Assembly (NCBI GenBank): GCA_900548765.1
Contig: URLU01000005.1
Location: 1-28,408 of the forward strand
From: an uncultured Lachnobacterium sp.
GTDB taxonomy: Bacteria > Bacillota > Clostridia > Lachnospirales > Lachnospiraceae
Length of the DNA stretch: 28,408 nt
Direction of reading: 5' to 3'
The position numbers were made by a program, and so were the translations under genes. This document shows, one piece after another, positions 13,619 through 21,933 of this stretch. The notes under the pieces are model-generated. The model had not been told where the DNA came from. It did no database searches and saw only the letters and a list, made by a program, of their open reading frames with translations. Within the stretch, counting starts at the first letter, position 1. The number at the start of each line of letters is the position of its first letter.

Positions 13619-14368
13619 TTAGCGGACTTTGGTAAGAATTTTACCAAATTTAATCCACTTATCCATTGCGGCGGGGTCGTCACTGTTTACAGTGAAGATT
13701 TCGCCGTAATCATTTACAGGCTCTAAAGTACATGGGTTAGTTTGGTGAAACTTTCTGATATAGGTGCGGTTTGTTTCTTTGCTTATAAACATTCCAACAT
13801 CACCATCTCTGATTGGTGTCTTACTGATTAGCAATATGTCACCCTTGTGATAGGCAGGGTGCAGATGATTGCTGGTAATCTCTATCCCCATACTTAAGAG
13901 AGAACCAAACATTTTTCTGTATTGAGGCATATATACCTTGCGGGGATTAAATGAGTCGAATATCATTCCGTCCTCCATGTCACCGGTTAAGGTAATGACT
14001 GTGACATAGTCATCTATTGTATTGACCGGATTTTCAGGTTTTTTGCAGGAAGCCGCAAAATCAACCTCAAATGTGATTATATCATGTACGAATTGCAGCT
14101 GTGCAGCGCTTAAATTCCTGAGTCTTACAGCAGTATCTAAGAAGGGTGAATCTCCGCCTATCACTTCAAATGCAAACCTATTGCTTAAATTGCAGAGAAG
14201 ATACAGAGTGTACACATCTACTTTTACTGATTCGCCACTTATTATCCGTTTGTAAGAAGAGAGGGACAACTGTAATTCACCTGCCATTTCAGCCTGGGAC
14301 AGCCCCAGACGGAGACGTTCAGACTCAGTGCTCTGGGCAAAGTTGTCAATCATTTCTTGTCTTGTCAT
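13619..14368 (-). CDS. XRE/S24-like repressor lacking the catalytic serine
   Basis: A 249-residue repressor with an N-terminal XRE helix-turn-helix (about residues 15-60, with GLSQAEMAGELQLSLSSYKR) and a C-terminal S24/LexA-like fold: HPAYHKGDILLISKTP (170-185), GDVGMFI, TYIRKFH and a terminal segment ending GKILTKVR. In autocleaving LexA/CI proteins the first motif is S-M-x-P; here it is HLHP (168-171), so the nucleophilic Ser is absent although K206 in YIRKF may match the Lys. I infer a non-cleavable, ligand- or partner-controlled version. A 10-bp palindrome spans its own promoter (14413-14441), suggesting autoregulation. It is convergent with lysA and divergent from a possible small RNA. 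Confidence 0.78.
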   Translation of the reverse strand: MTRQEMIDNFAQSTESERLRLGLSQAEMAGELQLSLSSYKRIISGESVKVDVYTLYLLCNLSNRFAFEVIGGDSPFLDTAVRLRNLSAAQLQFVHDIITFEVDFAASCKKPENPVNTIDDYVTVITLTGDMEDGMIFDSFNPRKVYMPQYRKMFGSLLSMGIEITSNHLHPAYHKGDILLISKTPIRDGDVGMFISKETNRTYIRKFHQTNPCTLEPVNDYGEIFTVNSDDPAAMDKWIKFGKILTKVR

Positions 14369-14412
14369 AAATACATCCTCGTTAAAAATGGATTATGGTT
14401 CGGAACTGGACT

Positions 14413-14441
14413 ATTTTAGCATGGTAAAATGCTAAAATCAA
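14413..14441 (-). promoter_or_regulatory. repressor promoter with overlapping operator palindrome
   Basis: Minus strand TTGATT (14441-14436), 17 bases and TAAAAT (14418-14413). The perfect palindrome ATTTTAGCAT-GGTAAA-ATGCTAAAAT (14413-14438) covers the whole promoter, and GAACTGGACTA / GAACTGGATTA copies lie at 14403-14413 and 14457-14467. This is a classic autoregulatory layout. Confidence 0.6.
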
Positions 14442-14482
14442 TAAATTTTGGACACGAACTGGATTAATTAATAGTTTATAAT

Positions 14483-14590
14483 GAAAAACGTGATAAACAT
14501 ACAAATCAAATATTAAAAAGTTAATTACTGTCAAATATTATCACGAAAGGAGGTAATACCGGGGCTTGGGCTCCGGTATTTTGTTTCGTG
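14483..14590 (+). ncRNA. possible small structured RNA with alternative hairpins
   Basis: A -10-like TATAAT at 14477-14482 (no good -35, but a GAACTGGATTA repeat 10 bases upstream) is followed by ~100 non-coding bases. CGTGATA (14489-14495) can pair with TATCACG (14539-14545); the overlapping CACGAAA (14542-14548) can instead pair with TTTCGTG (14584-14590). A perfect AAAGGAGGT (14546-14554) lies between with no fitting start codon, then the hairpin at 14555-14580. Mutually exclusive pairing suggests a switch or attenuator. Sequence-only evidence. Confidence 0.28.
14555..14587 (+). terminator. terminator-like hairpin
   Basis: AATACCGG and CCGGTATT form a perfect 8-bp stem, extendable by two pairs, with TTGTTT following. 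It could end the putative small RNA above. Confidence 0.5.
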
Positions 14591-14661
14591 GCCATTTCAT
14601 GATCATTTTTTATTTAAAAACCCCTTAATTCTGACAAAACACACTTAAAAAACTGGCAAAC

Positions 14662-14696
14662 AAAAATCCCTTGAAGCATGGTAACTTCAAGGGATT
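14662..14696 (-). terminator. terminator after tRNA-Leu
   Basis: On the minus strand AATCCCTTGAAG, an 8-base loop and CTTCAAGGGATT make a 12-bp perfect stem followed by TTTG, ~30 bases past the tRNA. Confidence 0.8.
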
Positions 14697-14724
14697 ACTT
14701 GATTTAAACGCATTTATAAGATAG

Positions 14725-14807
14725 TGCCGGCAGTGGGACTTGAACCCACACGGGCTTGCACCCAACAGATTTTGAGTCTGCATCGTCTGCCATTCCGACA
14801 TGCCGGC
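14725..14807 (-). tRNA. tRNA-Leu (CAA)
   Basis: An 83-nt class II tRNA. Acceptor arms GCCGGCA/TGCCGGC with discriminator A, an anticodon stem GCAGA/TCTGT with loop CTCAAAA (anticodon CAA), a long variable arm and a TpsiC loop GGTTCAAGTCC. CCA is not encoded. Confidence 0.95.
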
Positions 14808-14826
14808 GTTCACTCGAACAAATGAT

Positions 14827-14855
14827 ATCTTATCATATAAAAAGGGCGAATGCAA
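14827..14855 (-). promoter_or_regulatory. promoter of tRNA-Leu
   Basis: Minus strand TTGCAT (14855-14850), a 17-base spacer and TAAGAT (14832-14827), ~20 bases before the tRNA. It diverges from the XRE promoter at 14877. Confidence 0.6.
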
Positions 14856-14876
14856 CAGGAAATTTGTTCTTTTTTC

Positions 14877-14905
14877 TTGACTAAAGTTATCATATGTGAT
14901 AACAT
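14877..14905 (+). promoter_or_regulatory. promoter/operator of the XRE gene pair
   Basis: TTGACT (14877-14882), 17 bases, TAACAT (14900-14905). The palindrome TTATCA-TATG-TGATAA (14887-14902) lies in the spacer and enters the -10, and TTATCATAT is repeated at 14830-14838 inside the divergent tRNA promoter. This suits autorepression by the XRE product. Confidence 0.55.
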
Positions 14906-14990
14906 ATAAATAGTTTGAGACCCGTGATTTTAAGCAATATGCACAAGAAAAGCCTGATGCTTACAGGCTTGTGATGTGTGAGGAGAAAAT

Positions 14991-15215
14991 ATGGATACAG
15001 TTTATGAGACACCTAAGCAGAGCATTGCGAGACAGCTGAGGGAAGTGCGGAAGGCTGAGGGCATGACCCAGCAGCATCTTGCTGAGCTGGTTGGCACGAA
15101 GAAATCAAATATTTCCAGATTTGAGAGTGGCAAATATAATCCCAGCGTGGAGTTTTTGATGAAGCTTGCGGATGGTTTAGGAAAAGAAATACAGATAGTA
15201 GTGGGGGATAAGTAG
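14991..15215 (+). CDS. small XRE-family regulator, antitoxin-like
   Basis: A 74-residue protein that is almost only an HTH_XRE domain: SIARQLREVRKAEGMTQQHL, then AELVGTKKSNISRFESGKYNPS and a final dimer-like strand EIQIVVGDK. Single-domain XRE proteins of this size are often antitoxins (HigA/MqsA-like) or small repressors. GAGGAG lies ~7 bases before the ATG. The stop is directly followed by the ATG of a basic 92-residue protein, so the two are translationally linked. The palindrome in its promoter supports self-regulation. Confidence 0.78.
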   Translation: MDTVYETPKQSIARQLREVRKAEGMTQQHLAELVGTKKSNISRFESGKYNPSVEFLMKLADGLGKEIQIVVGDK

Positions 15216-15494
15216 ATGACTAAGAAACTTGCCGGATATAAGGATAATGATGTAGAGCTTTGCAGGACAACTAACACAAGGGTCAGTGACAAGACAGCTA
15301 TGATTCTTATGGAGGAGAGGATTCCTTTTTCAAAGAATTTAAAGACAGTTCCGTTCTTTAAGAGGAAGATGTACAAGGGCGCAGATAAGGTGTGGGTTAT
15401 CTCTATTAATCCCAGAAGGTATGGACAGGCGAGACGGATAATTGATACTTTGGATAGTGTGTACAAGGAGAGATTAGTATTGAGTAATTACTAA
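15216..15494 (+). CDS. basic 92-residue protein of unknown function
   Basis: I do not recognise a named family. The protein has about 20 Lys/Arg against 10 Asp/Glu, including KNLKTVPFFKRKMYKGADKV and NPRRYGQARR, and a central CRTTNTRVSDKTAMILMEER. The pattern (short beta-alpha repeat followed by an alpha helix) loosely recalls DUF2007-like signal-transducing domains. It follows the XRE gene with no gap and is followed by a strong terminator, giving a two-gene operon. A toxin, nucleic-acid-binding partner or co-regulator are all possible; sequence alone does not decide. Confidence 0.62.
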   Translation: MTKKLAGYKDNDVELCRTTNTRVSDKTAMILMEERIPFSKNLKTVPFFKRKMYKGADKVWVISINPRRYGQARRIIDTLDSVYKERLVLSNY

Positions 15495-15503
15495 TATTTA
15501 CAT

Positions 15504-15540
15504 GAAGACTGAAATTGATTTTTCAGCCTTCTTTTTTTTT
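15504..15540 (+). terminator. terminator of the XRE gene pair
   Basis: GAAG-A-CTGAAA pairs with TTTCAG-C-CTTC (one A/C mismatch), followed by nine T. It lies 10 bases past the stop and argues against an LTA-synthase start at 15515. Confidence 0.85.
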
Positions 15541-15598
15541 ACACATTTGTGTGGTAAAATTCTTTAAAATAGCAATGACAGAGGAAGTAATAAATATC

Positions 15599-17371
15599 AT
15601 GTCTGATAAGAAAAAAGAAAAGATTATAAAGTTAGCGGGATTTTTGGCAGTGCCCGTGATTACATTTTATTTGATGGAGTTTTACGACAGAAACCCTTTT
15701 GAGCAAATCAGGCCAATGGCTCATCTTTTAAATATAATGATTTTTGAATTGATAGCAGGGGTTGTCTATTTCTTAACAGGAAGAGCAAAGCTTTCGCTAA
15801 GAATTGTGCTGGTGCTGTCAATGATTTTTGGACTTGTAAATCATTATGTAATGGCGTTTCGTTCCACACCCTTTGTTCCCTGGGACATTTTTTCTATCAA
15901 TACAGCTTTTAGTGTTGCAGATAATTATAGCTACACACCCAGTCTGCGTCTGGTTATAGTTACGCTTATTTTTGCTGCTTTAATTTTTGTGGTCAGATAT
16001 ATTGATGATAAAATGGAGATAAAATTCAGATTCAGGGCTCTTGCAGCACTTGTTGTCTGCGTTCTTCTCACACTTTTGGGAGGTGCCATACAGAACGAAG
16101 ATTTTCAGCGGAACAGTAATCTGTATCCTTATTTATTTACACCGACTGTGATGACCAAATATAACGGGCTTGCTGTGACCTTTACTATGGATTTGGCATA
16201 TGTCATTGTGGATAAACCGAGTGGCTATTCGGCAGATAAGGCAGAGGACATACTTACACAGTACGAGCAGACTCATGAGACAGAGGGCAGCAGTAAAAAT
16301 CAAGACTATCCAAACATTATTGTCATAATGGATGAGGCTTTTTCTGATTTAAAGGTGCTTGGAAATTTTGAGACGAACGAGGACTATATGCCTTTTGTAC
16401 ACAGCCTTATGAGTGGAGCAGATAACACAGTGTCAGGTTATCTCAATGTATCTGTCTGTGGCGGAAATACGGCAGATACTGAGTTTGAATTTCTGACAGG
16501 AAATACCATGGCTTTTCTGCCATCGGGAAGCATACCTTATCAGCAGTATATAAAGAATGAGACACCTTCACTTGCCGGATATCTGTCCAGTCTTGGATAT
16601 GTTACCTATGCCCAGCATCCTTATTATGGAAGTGGATGGAACAGGGAAACCGTTTATCCACTTTTAGGCTTCCAGAATATGAACTTTGTTGATGATTATA
16701 TTCCGAGAACTATCGTGAGACAGTATGTGAGTGATGAGTCGGATTTTAATATGATTATCAAGACCTTTGAGCAGAAGGAAAAGGATAAGCCCGCATTTAT
16801 TTTTAATGTCACAATGCAAAATCATGGTGGATACAGCAGTGAATATGATAATTTTACAAATAATATAAGTGCTATGGATGTGGAAAACAGTGGGGTTGAC
16901 CAGTACCTTTCCCTAATCAGCCTGACAGACCAGAATCTTGAAAAACTAATAGATTATTTTAAAAATCAGGATGAAAAAACAATTGTTGTATTTTTTGGCG
17001 ACCATCAGCCAAGCGACAATGTGGCTGCTCCGGTTTTAAGCGAACTGGGCAAGGACTACACCAGCCTTACTGAGGAGGAGAGTGAGAGCAGATATATGGT
17101 TCCGTATTTCATATGGGCAAACTATGATATAGAGGAGGCTCAAAATGTGGATACCTCTGTTAACTATCTGGCTGCAAATATGCTTAAATATGCTGGAGTT
17201 GAAACTTCAGCATACCAGAATTTCCTTCTTGAACTGGAAAATTATTATCCGGTTATCTCCGCTGTCAGAACAGAGGAAAATATGGAAACAGATGAGAAGC
17301 TTCGCGAGGAACTTCTGTATAAATACAAATGCTTAGAGTATTATAATTTGTTTGACTGGGAGGACAAATAA
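15599..17371 (+). CDS. LTA-synthase-family membrane sulfatase-fold protein
   Basis: A 590-residue protein with about five transmembrane segments in the first ~190 residues, then an extracellular sulfatase-type domain. Catalytic features match LtaS: VIMDEAFSDL (metal-binding Glu), GGNTADTEFEFLTG with the nucleophilic Thr, and FFGDHQPS with the Asp-His metal ligands. Enzymes of this type move glycerol-phosphate from phosphatidylglycerol onto a glycolipid or onto a growing teichoic-acid-like polymer; the acceptor here is unknown. The ATG at 15599 has GAGGAA 12 bases upstream; earlier in-frame codons run into the preceding terminator. The yfhO-like gene starts with no gap. Confidence 0.82.
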   Translation: MSDKKKEKIIKLAGFLAVPVITFYLMEFYDRNPFEQIRPMAHLLNIMIFELIAGVVYFLTGRAKLSLRIVLVLSMIFGLVNHYVMAFRSTPFVPWDIFSINTAFSVADNYSYTPSLRLVIVTLIFAALIFVVRYIDDKMEIKFRFRALAALVVCVLLTLLGGAIQNEDFQRNSNLYPYLFTPTVMTKYNGLAVTFTMDLAYVIVDKPSGYSADKAEDILTQYEQTHETEGSSKNQDYPNIIVIMDEAFSDLKVLGNFETNEDYMPFVHSLMSGADNTVSGYLNVSVCGGNTADTEFEFLTGNTMAFLPSGSIPYQQYIKNETPSLAGYLSSLGYVTYAQHPYYGSGWNRETVYPLLGFQNMNFVDDYIPRTIVRQYVSDESDFNMIIKTFEQKEKDKPAFIFNVTMQNHGGYSSEYDNFTNNISAMDVENSGVDQYLSLISLTDQNLEKLIDYFKNQDEKTIVVFFGDHQPSDNVAAPVLSELGKDYTSLTEEESESRYMVPYFIWANYDIEEAQNVDTSVNYLAANMLKYAGVETSAYQNFLLELENYYPVISAVRTEENMETDEKLREELLYKYKCLEYYNLFDWEDK

Positions 17372-19885
17372 ATGAAGTCTGGTAAAAAAGCAATAGCATG
17401 CGCGTTTTTGCTTCCGTTTGTGATATGCATTGGGATCTGTATTGCTGGCGGAGTATATCCTTTTGGTGACAATTGTCTCCTTCATATAGATATGTATCAC
17501 CAGTATTGTCCTTTTTTTACACAGCTCTTGTCAAAGCTTAGAAACGGTGGAAGCCTGATGTATTCCTGGCAGATAGGGCTTGGCTCAGATTTTATATCGG
17601 TTTTTGCTTATTATCTTGCAAGCCCCTTTAACTGGCTTGTGATTTTATCACCTAAGAACCACGTGATTGAGTTTATGTCGATTTTAATGCTTGTCAAGAT
17701 AGCTCTGTGTGGCACTTCATTTTATATTTACATCAAATCGCATTTTGGACTTGATGGCGATGATAAAATGCCTCTGATATTTTCCACGGCATATGCCTTA
17801 AGCGGTTTTGTGGCTGCCTACAGCTGGAATATCATGTGGATGGACAGTGTGATGCTGGCACCCCTTATAATTCTTGGCCTTGAGAAGCTGGTTAAGGAAG
17901 GAAAGGTGGCTCTTTACTATATCACTTTGGCGGTTTCCATATTTTCAAATTATTATATTTCAATAATGATTTGTATTTTTCTGGTTTTCTATTTTGTTCT
18001 TTTATTTGTAAAGCAGAAAGAGGGCAGGTGGAGAGCATTTCTGCGTTTTGCCGGATATTCACTGCTGGCTGGTGGCACAGGGGCAGTGCTTATGCTGCCG
18101 GAAATGATAATTCTGGGCTACAGCGGTTCGGAGGGGATAAAATTCCCTGAAGCTGTAAAATGGTATTTTAATATAATTGAAGAATTGTCGCGGATGTGCA
18201 CAACTGCCGCAAATTATACAGGAGCAGAGCACTGGCCTAATTTGTATACAGGAGCCTTTGCAATTTTGCTTTTGCTTTTATATGTCATGAACAGGCGCAT
18301 ACGCCTTAGGGAAAAACTGCCATATCTGGCAATGATTGTATTTATGCTGGTAAGCTTTGCAAACAATTATCTGGATTTTATCTGGCATGGACTGCATTTT
18401 CCTAATTCACTGCCGGGCAGACAGGCATTTTTATTCAGCTTTCTGGTTCTGGTTTTAGGTTACAGGTGCCTTATAGAGCGTGAGGGAAACAGTCTGCTGC
18501 ATATCAGCCTTGCCACAGGGGGCATTGCTGTATTTTTAATAGCTGGGGCTGTGATAACTGACAGTGAGATTACAGACTTTTATTCTTTTCTCATAACAGG
18601 ACTTTTTGTGCTTGCCTACAGCCTGCTTTTTGTACTGCTTCAGATAACCAGAGATGGAAATAAAAAGTACCTGCTTTCATTTATATGGTTTATGGCTATT
18701 GCAGAGCTTACAATCAATATGGCATGTAATGGTTTATACACCACAAGCAGGGTTCAGTACACTAAGTATGAGAGTGATTATGAGAAAATTCTTGAGCTGG
18801 CAGAGGAGGATGCGTCTGGTGATTTCTACCGCCTAGAGGACACTGAACGTCTGACTAAAAATGACGACAGCAGGTATGGCTACGCTTCAGCAACCCAGTT
18901 TTCATCGCTCATGAATATAAATGTCAGCCATTTTTACCAGAGCCTCTACATGGAGGGTGGCAAAAATTTCTATTGTTATAATGGGGCAACACCTATAAGC
19001 TCAGCAATGCTTTCTGTAAAATATTTTGTCTCTGACAGTGCCCTTGAGGAAAATTCACTTAGGAGCCTGGTTGGAAGCTATGGGAATCTGTACCTGTATA
19101 AAAACAAATACTGCCTGCCAATAGGTTTTACCATGGATGAGTCTGCAATCGAGAACCTGTCGCTGGATTCCGGGGCAAAAATCTACAGCATAAATAATCT
19201 TGGTAGAAGCCTTGGGGCAGAAGAAGACACTCTGACACCGGAGCTATGCAGTGTTGATGTAGAGGCAGGGGAGACTAAAATCACATTCTCAGAAGCGGGA
19301 TATTACTATGCATCCAGCATAAGCTGCGAGTCAGACGCCCTTACGATGTCAGATGATAAGGGCAGAAAGACGGGATATTCAAAGACCAGCCACACATATT
19401 TGTTCGACCTGGGAGAATATCAGGCAGGGGACACGGTTACAATATCAAACAATAATGCAGAAGAGATAGGCTTTAGTGTCTACAAGCTTAACTACGCCGC
19501 TGTCCAGGCAGCCTATGAGACACTGAGTGAGAATAAGTTTGAGCTTGACAGCTATAATGATACCTCTGTAAATGGACATATTGATATGCAGGAAGATGGA
19601 AGATTGATTTTTTCTATTCCAAGTGAGCGTGGCTGGAGCCTGTATGTGGATGGGGAAAAGACTGACATAGAAGATTTTGAGGATACCTTTATAAGCGTGC
19701 ATCTGGATAAGGGAGGGCATGAAATCAGCCTGAAATACGAAACACCGGGTTTGAAGCCTGGGGCAATGGTAAGTGGTGCCTGTGTGATTTTGTTTATTAT
19801 TTCTGCCGCACTTAAAAAATATATAGCAGGAAAACATAAATTGAAAACAATAGAGGATGAAAAAGTAGAGGATGAAAAAGATTAG
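17372..19885 (+). CDS. YfhO-family multispanning membrane protein
   Basis: An 837-residue protein with a dozen or so hydrophobic segments in the first ~460 residues and a C-terminal extracytoplasmic Ser/Asp/Glu-rich part ending with one more membrane helix. The N-terminal DNCLLHIDMYHQYCPFF and SWQIGLGSDF are typical of YfhO. In Bacillus and Listeria YfhO-type proteins are proposed GT-C glycosyltransferases decorating lipoteichoic or wall polymers. Co-transcription with an LTA-synthase-type gene (0 bases apart; GGGAGGA 7 bases before the ATG) supports sugar modification of a polyanionic wall polymer. The acceptor and the sugar are not known. Confidence 0.8.
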   Translation: MKSGKKAIACAFLLPFVICIGICIAGGVYPFGDNCLLHIDMYHQYCPFFTQLLSKLRNGGSLMYSWQIGLGSDFISVFAYYLASPFNWLVILSPKNHVIEFMSILMLVKIALCGTSFYIYIKSHFGLDGDDKMPLIFSTAYALSGFVAAYSWNIMWMDSVMLAPLIILGLEKLVKEGKVALYYITLAVSIFSNYYISIMICIFLVFYFVLLFVKQKEGRWRAFLRFAGYSLLAGGTGAVLMLPEMIILGYSGSEGIKFPEAVKWYFNIIEELSRMCTTAANYTGAEHWPNLYTGAFAILLLLLYVMNRRIRLREKLPYLAMIVFMLVSFANNYLDFIWHGLHFPNSLPGRQAFLFSFLVLVLGYRCLIEREGNSLLHISLATGGIAVFLIAGAVITDSEITDFYSFLITGLFVLAYSLLFVLLQITRDGNKKYLLSFIWFMAIAELTINMACNGLYTTSRVQYTKYESDYEKILELAEEDASGDFYRLEDTERLTKNDDSRYGYASATQFSSLMNINVSHFYQSLYMEGGKNFYCYNGATPISSAMLSVKYFVSDSALEENSLRSLVGSYGNLYLYKNKYCLPIGFTMDESAIENLSLDSGAKIYSINNLGRSLGAEEDTLTPELCSVDVEAGETKITFSEAGYYYASSISCESDALTMSDDKGRKTGYSKTSHTYLFDLGEYQAGDTVTISNNNAEEIGFSVYKLNYAAVQAAYETLSENKFELDSYNDTSVNGHIDMQEDGRLIFSIPSERGWSLYVDGEKTDIEDFEDTFISVHLDKGGHEISLKYETPGLKPGAMVSGACVILFIISAALKKYIAGKHKLKTIEDEKVEDEKD

Positions 19886-19901
19886 GGGAATAATGAGATA
19901 A

Positions 19902-21854
19902 ATGGATAAAGAATTAAGGAACCTGTTAATAGAATTTTATATTGACCAGTACAGGGAGTACGCAAAAAGGGCAAATACCAGAAATATCAAGACCAGCCAC
20001 TATATGCACAGGCTTAATGCCAAGGCAAGGTCAATCTCTAAAGCTGTCTACAGGCAGACTGAGCGGGGAGCTTTGAATTATCTGCATCAGGATGTGAAGA
20101 GACTGGCTGTTTTGGCCTATTATGTGGGTACAAAACAGGCAAAGGCCGTGCTGAACAGAGAGATAATTCCTCATCTGGTGAGGGCGGATTTTATGCTTAT
20201 GGATGAGGATGCCTGTAAGGTCATAGATAAGACCTATTTGAAGGAGCTTACCAGGGAAAATGCAGGGGCAATCTGCAATAAAAATTTCAGGGAACTCTAT
20301 GAGAACAGACGAAGATATAATCTGACCAGACAGATTGTGGATTTGGTGCCGGCAAGACCAGAGCAGGAATTTCCGGAGGCTCTTGCAATGGACAGACATT
20401 TTGTTCTTCATATTGGACCTACAAATAGCGGAAAAACCTATAATTCTCTGGAAAAATTAAAGCAGGCAGAGCAGGGCGTATATTTGGGACCGCTTCGACT
20501 GCTGGCACTTGAAGTGTATGAGAAAATGACGGATGATAATGTGCCCTGTACTATGCTGACAGGGCAGGAGTGCATAGAGACTCCAGGCAGCAGGGTGACT
20601 GCATCTACAATAGAGATGCTTGATATAGACAAGGAGTATGATGTTGCCGTAATAGACGAGGCGCAGATGGTTTCGGATGATGACAGGGGACATTCCTGGA
20701 CCAGGGCGATTCTTGGTATAAAGGCAAAGGAAATCCATGTCTGCATGAGTCCGGTTGCGGAGCCTGTTATCACTCATCTGATTAAGCTGTGCAATGATAC
20801 TTATGAGGTTAATAAGTACGAGAGGAAGACAGAGCTTATATTAGAAGACAGTCCCTTTGATTTCCCAAAAGATGTGAAGGAAGGGGATGCATTTATTGTC
20901 TTTTCCAAAAAGTCTGTTTTAAATATAGCTGGCAGACTGGAGGAACAGGGGATTAACTCAAGTGTTATCTATGGAAGCCTGCCACCGGAAATCAGACGAA
21001 GACAGATGAATATGTTTAATTCTGGTGAGACAAAGGTGGTTGTGTCAACGGACGCAATCGGCATGGGACTTAATCTGCCGGTTAAAAGGATTGTATTTCT
21101 TGAAATGGAGAAATTTGACGGTGTCTCAAGGCGCCCACTTGAACTTAGCGAAATCAAGCAGATTGCAGGACGTGCTGGCAGATTTGGAATTCATGAAGCC
21201 GGATATGTCACAGCCATGGGAGAAAAACAGCTTAAGTATCTTAAGAATATGTTTGGAAAGACAGAGGAGAAGATAAGTGTTGTAAATCTGGGCTTTCCGC
21301 AGGTGCTCTTAAACATGGACGCACCACTGGATGTGATAATCAGGCTGTGGCATGATGTAGTTCCATCCTCACCCTTTAGAAAAATTAATATTGATGAAAT
21401 GATGTTTTTATATAAAGAAGCTTACAAAAACAGGGTATTTATTGCAGATTTCGATGATAAATATATGCTGTACAAGATGATTACCTGTCCTGTGGATATA
21501 AAGGACAGGGAGCTGGTCAGTCAGTGGAGGAGATACTGTATGTCCTATACTGCTGATATTTCATTGGAGCATCCGGATAAGCGGTCAGGATATCAGGAAC
21601 TAATGAAGCAGGAATCCTACTATAAAAAGCTGGATTTGTATTATCAGATGTCAGTGAGACTGGGGAAACTCATAGATTCTGACTGGCTGGAAAATGAGAG
21701 AGATGCGACACAGGTAAAAATAATGCAGTTATTATCGAAGGATAAGAATGAATACATTTTAAGATGTAAATATTGTGGTCGTATACTGCCTGTTGGCACT
21801 TCCAGAAATCTTTGCAGAAACTGCGAAGGCTACAGGACAGCAAGTAAATGGTAA
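19902..21854 (+). CDS. SUV3-like superfamily 2 RNA helicase
   Basis: A 650-residue helicase. After a basic N-terminal region, Walker A is GPTNSGKT (172-179), motif II is AVIDEAQM (~251) and the second RecA domain has VIYGSLPPEIRRRQM, VSTDAIGMGLNLPVKRIVF and QIAGRAGRFG. These motifs follow mitochondrial SUV3 (GPTNSGKT, YGSLPP, DAIGMGLNL, QIAGRAGRF) far better than DEAD-box or RecQ proteins. SUV3 unwinds RNA in the mitochondrial degradosome. A C-terminal zinc ribbon is present: CKYCGR...CRNCEG. GGGGA is ~11 bases before the ATG, and the gene starts 16 bases after the yfhO-like gene. A role in RNA turnover is inferred. Confidence 0.82.
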   Translation: MDKELRNLLIEFYIDQYREYAKRANTRNIKTSHYMHRLNAKARSISKAVYRQTERGALNYLHQDVKRLAVLAYYVGTKQAKAVLNREIIPHLVRADFMLMDEDACKVIDKTYLKELTRENAGAICNKNFRELYENRRRYNLTRQIVDLVPARPEQEFPEALAMDRHFVLHIGPTNSGKTYNSLEKLKQAEQGVYLGPLRLLALEVYEKMTDDNVPCTMLTGQECIETPGSRVTASTIEMLDIDKEYDVAVIDEAQMVSDDDRGHSWTRAILGIKAKEIHVCMSPVAEPVITHLIKLCNDTYEVNKYERKTELILEDSPFDFPKDVKEGDAFIVFSKKSVLNIAGRLEEQGINSSVIYGSLPPEIRRRQMNMFNSGETKVVVSTDAIGMGLNLPVKRIVFLEMEKFDGVSRRPLELSEIKQIAGRAGRFGIHEAGYVTAMGEKQLKYLKNMFGKTEEKISVVNLGFPQVLLNMDAPLDVIIRLWHDVVPSSPFRKINIDEMMFLYKEAYKNRVFIADFDDKYMLYKMITCPVDIKDRELVSQWRRYCMSYTADISLEHPDKRSGYQELMKQESYYKKLDLYYQMSVRLGKLIDSDWLENERDATQVKIMQLLSKDKNEYILRCKYCGRILPVGTSRNLCRNCEGYRTASKW

Positions 21855-21933
21855 AGTATCCGATTTAATACCCATATTTTATGGGATAATCCTTTCAACA
21901 AAAAAGATGAAGACCTTTAAAGGAGGTATTTGT

